Source of the DNA: Ceratodon purpureus
Lineage: Eukaryota; Streptophyta; Bryopsida; Pseudoditrichales; Ditrichaceae
Reading direction: 5' to 3'
Length of the DNA: 64,000 nucleotides
NCBI GenBank assembly: GCA_014871385.1
Contig: CM026425.1
Coordinates: 6,177,243 to 6,241,242 of the forward strand
Part shown: positions 61,140 through 64,000 of the stretch, piece after piece
Numbering within the stretch: the stretch's first letter is position 1
Layout of the letters: every line of letters starts with the position of its first letter
Notes under the pieces: generated by a model
Told to the model about the DNA's origin: nothing
Database searches by the model: none
What the model saw: the letters and a program-made list of their open reading frames with translations, nothing else
Position numbers and translations under genes: made by a program

Positions 61140-62098
61140 ATATGTTGTGGATATTTCCATAATAATCAAGTAATTTTACAGACCCTAAACCAATAGTCCT
61201 TGAATAAAACCATGGAGTTTGACCTTCAATGACCGGGAGAACAGGTAGCTATTAACAGATCATCCGGTTGAAATTGATAATTGCTGATTAAATTCACCAA
61301 TAAAGAAAAAAAATATTTAGGACAAAATGAACTACTTATGACTTGACCATGACCAAAGGATTCCAAAAGAGCCAGGAAAACTACCGAAATTTCCTTAAAC
61401 CTCCTGAGGCACTGAATCCCTTCACAATACCTCCCTAGATTCTTCAAAAAAGTCATAATTGATCAAGTTAATTAAGCTGGAATCAGGACTTATTGTTTTT
61501 GAGAATCAAAATAATGCTCCATTCCAACTTAAACAATTATTGGTGAACATAAAATAATATTGTCTGAAGATAAGGAGCATCAGTCTTCAGGACGATTGCC
61601 CTGATGTGAATATGTCCAATTAGGAATCATAATTACCAGTAAGCATTGCAAATCGAAACCCAGTCCAGTAAGTTATGGGCAGGTCAAAGATGTGCAGTTG
61701 TAAACGAAAATCAACTCCCAAGTATCACTGCAAACCTCCAGGAACTGTAAAAATAAACACAATGTGCTACCATATATGCAATCATCGCTCTATTAAAAAA
61801 CACATGAAGATTCAAGTGCTTTTCAAATCGGAATGAAGTTCTAGAGATTGAAACTTCAGAAATTTAAATCAATTCAGTTCTTAAAAATAATCATAACGAA
61901 CATTATTGGTCCTCTACACTACATTGTCGTAAACTACCTTAATAGAAAAAAATGTAAACTAGCATTTAAAATTTGAAATAGAAGTGGAAAGAAAATGAAG
62001 TTTGACTGCAGTCTCAAGGCTGGCATTTACGGGATCATCTTACTTGGAAGATCCACGCATCCAAAACTCCATAAAATGGTCGACAGAAAAATATAAAC
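61140..62098. other. spacer and 3' flank of the sugar transporter
   Basis: No gene seen. The part nearest 62098 should be 3' untranslated sequence. Confidence 0.4.
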
Positions 62099-63557
62099 TC
62101 ACTCCATGTCGGACTTTCCATATTCCAGATCATCACCTTTCAGAAGCGAAACATCCTCTTCCCTGAAAGAGGGCTCCTTCACTTTCATAGTTGCCATCTT
62201 AGCAGCTTGAGTCTTGGCGACTTCCACAGCCCAGCTGTAAGTAATCATCCCAACGACAGCCATGAACATGCCCATCATGTTCTTCCCGGTCAACACAGAG
62301 TCGAACAAAATCCATCCCAAAGTCAGCACGCAAACAGTCTTCATGTGCCCCAATACCTGTCATGCAATTCCATCAAAATCTTAGTTAGCCATCCATGCGA
62401 ACAGTCGAGGTAATACGAATACTCTCCTTTGAATACACAACTATGTGTTGTAGAAGACCAACACTGACAAAAAAGTAATTATTTCTGACGTAATATAATC
62501 CCACCAATAACATACACAAACACAAGTAACGTTAGAAAGCAAAGCACTTAAAAGGGTACCAGAACCCACCTGGAATGTCACGGCAGAGAATCGTCCAATG
62601 CACAAGTATTGACTGACGTTGCAGAACACAGCAAGTGTACACGAAAGCAGGATAAAGAACTGCACACATATCAAAACGAGAAAAAATAATTATTACAAGA
62701 AGAAAACAATGCTTATAAAACCTACGACCGAAGCAAATTTCCCTCATTCTCAACAGCTAGATACAACACAAACACATATGGAAGACCAGAAAAAGGGAAA
62801 CAAGCACTAAAGGTAGTACAGTTCCTAACGATCAAATACGACACAGTACATAAAGAACTCATGAACCCCCAGAGAAAACAGCAAAATTGCCTTGCATGAC
62901 CATAACACAGGACTTGCAACTGCCTAGATTCATTTACAACCGCACCGCATCATCCTGACTCCCAAATCTACGTATACAAGGCAGATCGTCGCTTACAATG
63001 GCTCCTGAGGTGTAGGTGTACTTCAAAAGGTTCTCTCCAATCAGAAAGTAGTCCACGAACGGTCCGATCATAATGAGAGAAGCGGCCTGAATAGGTGCCG
63101 TCTTGCTCAACAGTTCAAACGACCCGCAACTGTGCTTCTTCTGTAGCGCACCGATATACTGCAACCATCATCAACGAACCAATCCCTTCAGCACTCTCCA
63201 GCATTTCACAAATCATCAACAATAGGAACAAGTACCAACCACACCAATCAACCAGGGACGGCTCCTAAATCAAGACCAACCACATCCACCCCCATCCACA
63301 TCACAAACTGTGACGCCTATCTCCCAAAACTCTCAACAGAAATGAGCCAAGCTTACAATCTGCTGCAGGGACGTCGATATAACTGCCACCACTGCCGCCA
63401 TGAATCCGGAGAAGTTCACGTTCACATCCGTCACCGTGCACACCCCAACGCCGATCATCACCACGAACACGGCTGCCTTCACCTCCCTCGTGTAAGTTTT
63501 GCCGTGCAATATCCACTCTAACACGCACACGCTCGGTATCATACTCAACTTCGCAAT
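62099..63557 (-). CDS. nucleotide-sugar transporter, 3' part (URGT/UUAT-like)
   Basis: Four coding exons at the 3' end: 63557-63357, 63158-62997, 62659-62570, 62356-62099; all GT-AG and in phase, 236 residues. The gene is cut by the window: the exon before begins earlier than IAKLSMIP, and no matching exon lies in 63558-64000. Family marks: [78 protein letters not shown]. These match the plant UDP-rhamnose/galactose and UDP-uronic acid antiporters of the Golgi more than the UDP-xylose group. About six membrane segments remain. The charged C-terminal tail faces the cytosol in the family. Substrate cannot be decided from this part. Confidence 0.88.
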
Positions 63558-64000
63558 CTGTCGAAATGCCCAACATATCTATCGTCAACACAACAAGGCA
63601 TAGCAGAAGTTCCACAAAATCGATCTAAAAATTTCTTTCCATAATTCATGTTCGATATGGAACATCAAGGGGTGCAGTGAAAAAACTAACTCTAATTAGT
63701 ACATAGATACTGGTCCTCGCTCTTCTAATCAACCTCACATCAGCTCGCTCATGTTTCACAAACATCGTACCCCCGAAGCGTAAACCAAGCTTTGACCGGC
63801 AATACCAAGCTTTGACCCGCAATATCACGCTTCCCATTTAATCGCTGCATCCCTTCCATCACTCACCAAACACTCCTCAACCATTACCATACAGACAAAG
63901 CGGAATCATAAATTCCTCTCTACACAGTTTGCCCTGACGATCCCACCACTCTCTGCAATGTTAGTGGCACCTCTCATCCAAGTGGAAACACCGACCTCAA
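63558..64000. other. intron of the sugar transporter (right edge)
   Basis: Starts upstream of a clear acceptor (TTTCGACAG). No upstream exon was found before the window ends. Confidence 0.5.

Overview
The window is nuclear DNA of a land plant, most likely a bryophyte and probably a moss. The signs are GT-AG introns, a subfamily 1 ethylene receptor with a complete histidine kinase and receiver, a full-size plant PDR-type ABCG transporter, intronless DREB-type AP2/ERF genes and many short, AT-rich transposon relics. The species cannot be named from the sequence alone. Exon joins were worked out by hand; in every multi-exon gene the splice phases close exactly.

Layout. Bases 1-6380 hold three tandem plus-strand genes of one AP2/ERF family; the first keeps only the C-terminal half and has no AP2 domain. 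A fourth member lies at 23.5 kb. Between them, on the minus strand, are a Hikeshi-like nuclear import factor (9.6-10.4 kb) and a SnRK1-gamma-like four-CBS protein (13.4-15.9 kb). A 20-exon PDR/ABCG transporter fills 26.4-34.3 kb. After a transposon-rich interval (36.3-43.6 kb) comes the ethylene receptor (43.6-47.0 kb, minus). From 50.6 to 61.5 kb the DNA is almost entirely repeats. The right edge holds the 3' part of a Golgi-type nucleotide-sugar transporter (minus) whose first exons lie outside.

The most unusual content is in the repeats. At least eight elements end in inverted repeats of the type CCCCTAAA...TTTAGGGG bounded by TTAA or a one- or two-base variant of it. One has inserted into another of the same family, and comparison with an intact copy points to a 4-bp target site, which is the piggyBac signature. 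Another carries a solo LTR of 794 bp with a perfect 5-bp target duplication. There are also a CACTA-type MITE with a 3-bp duplication, a TA-flanked pogo/mariner-like MITE, a 312-bp foldback, a small retro-insertion with an 11-bp duplication, and an LTR-like promoter carrying several canonical heat-shock elements just upstream of a TATA box.

How the genes relate. Ethylene receptors and AP2/ERF factors both belong to stress and hormone signalling, SnRK1 to energy sensing, and PDR transporters to export of defence compounds. Nothing in the sequence shows that they form one pathway; apart from the ERF cluster the order looks incidental.
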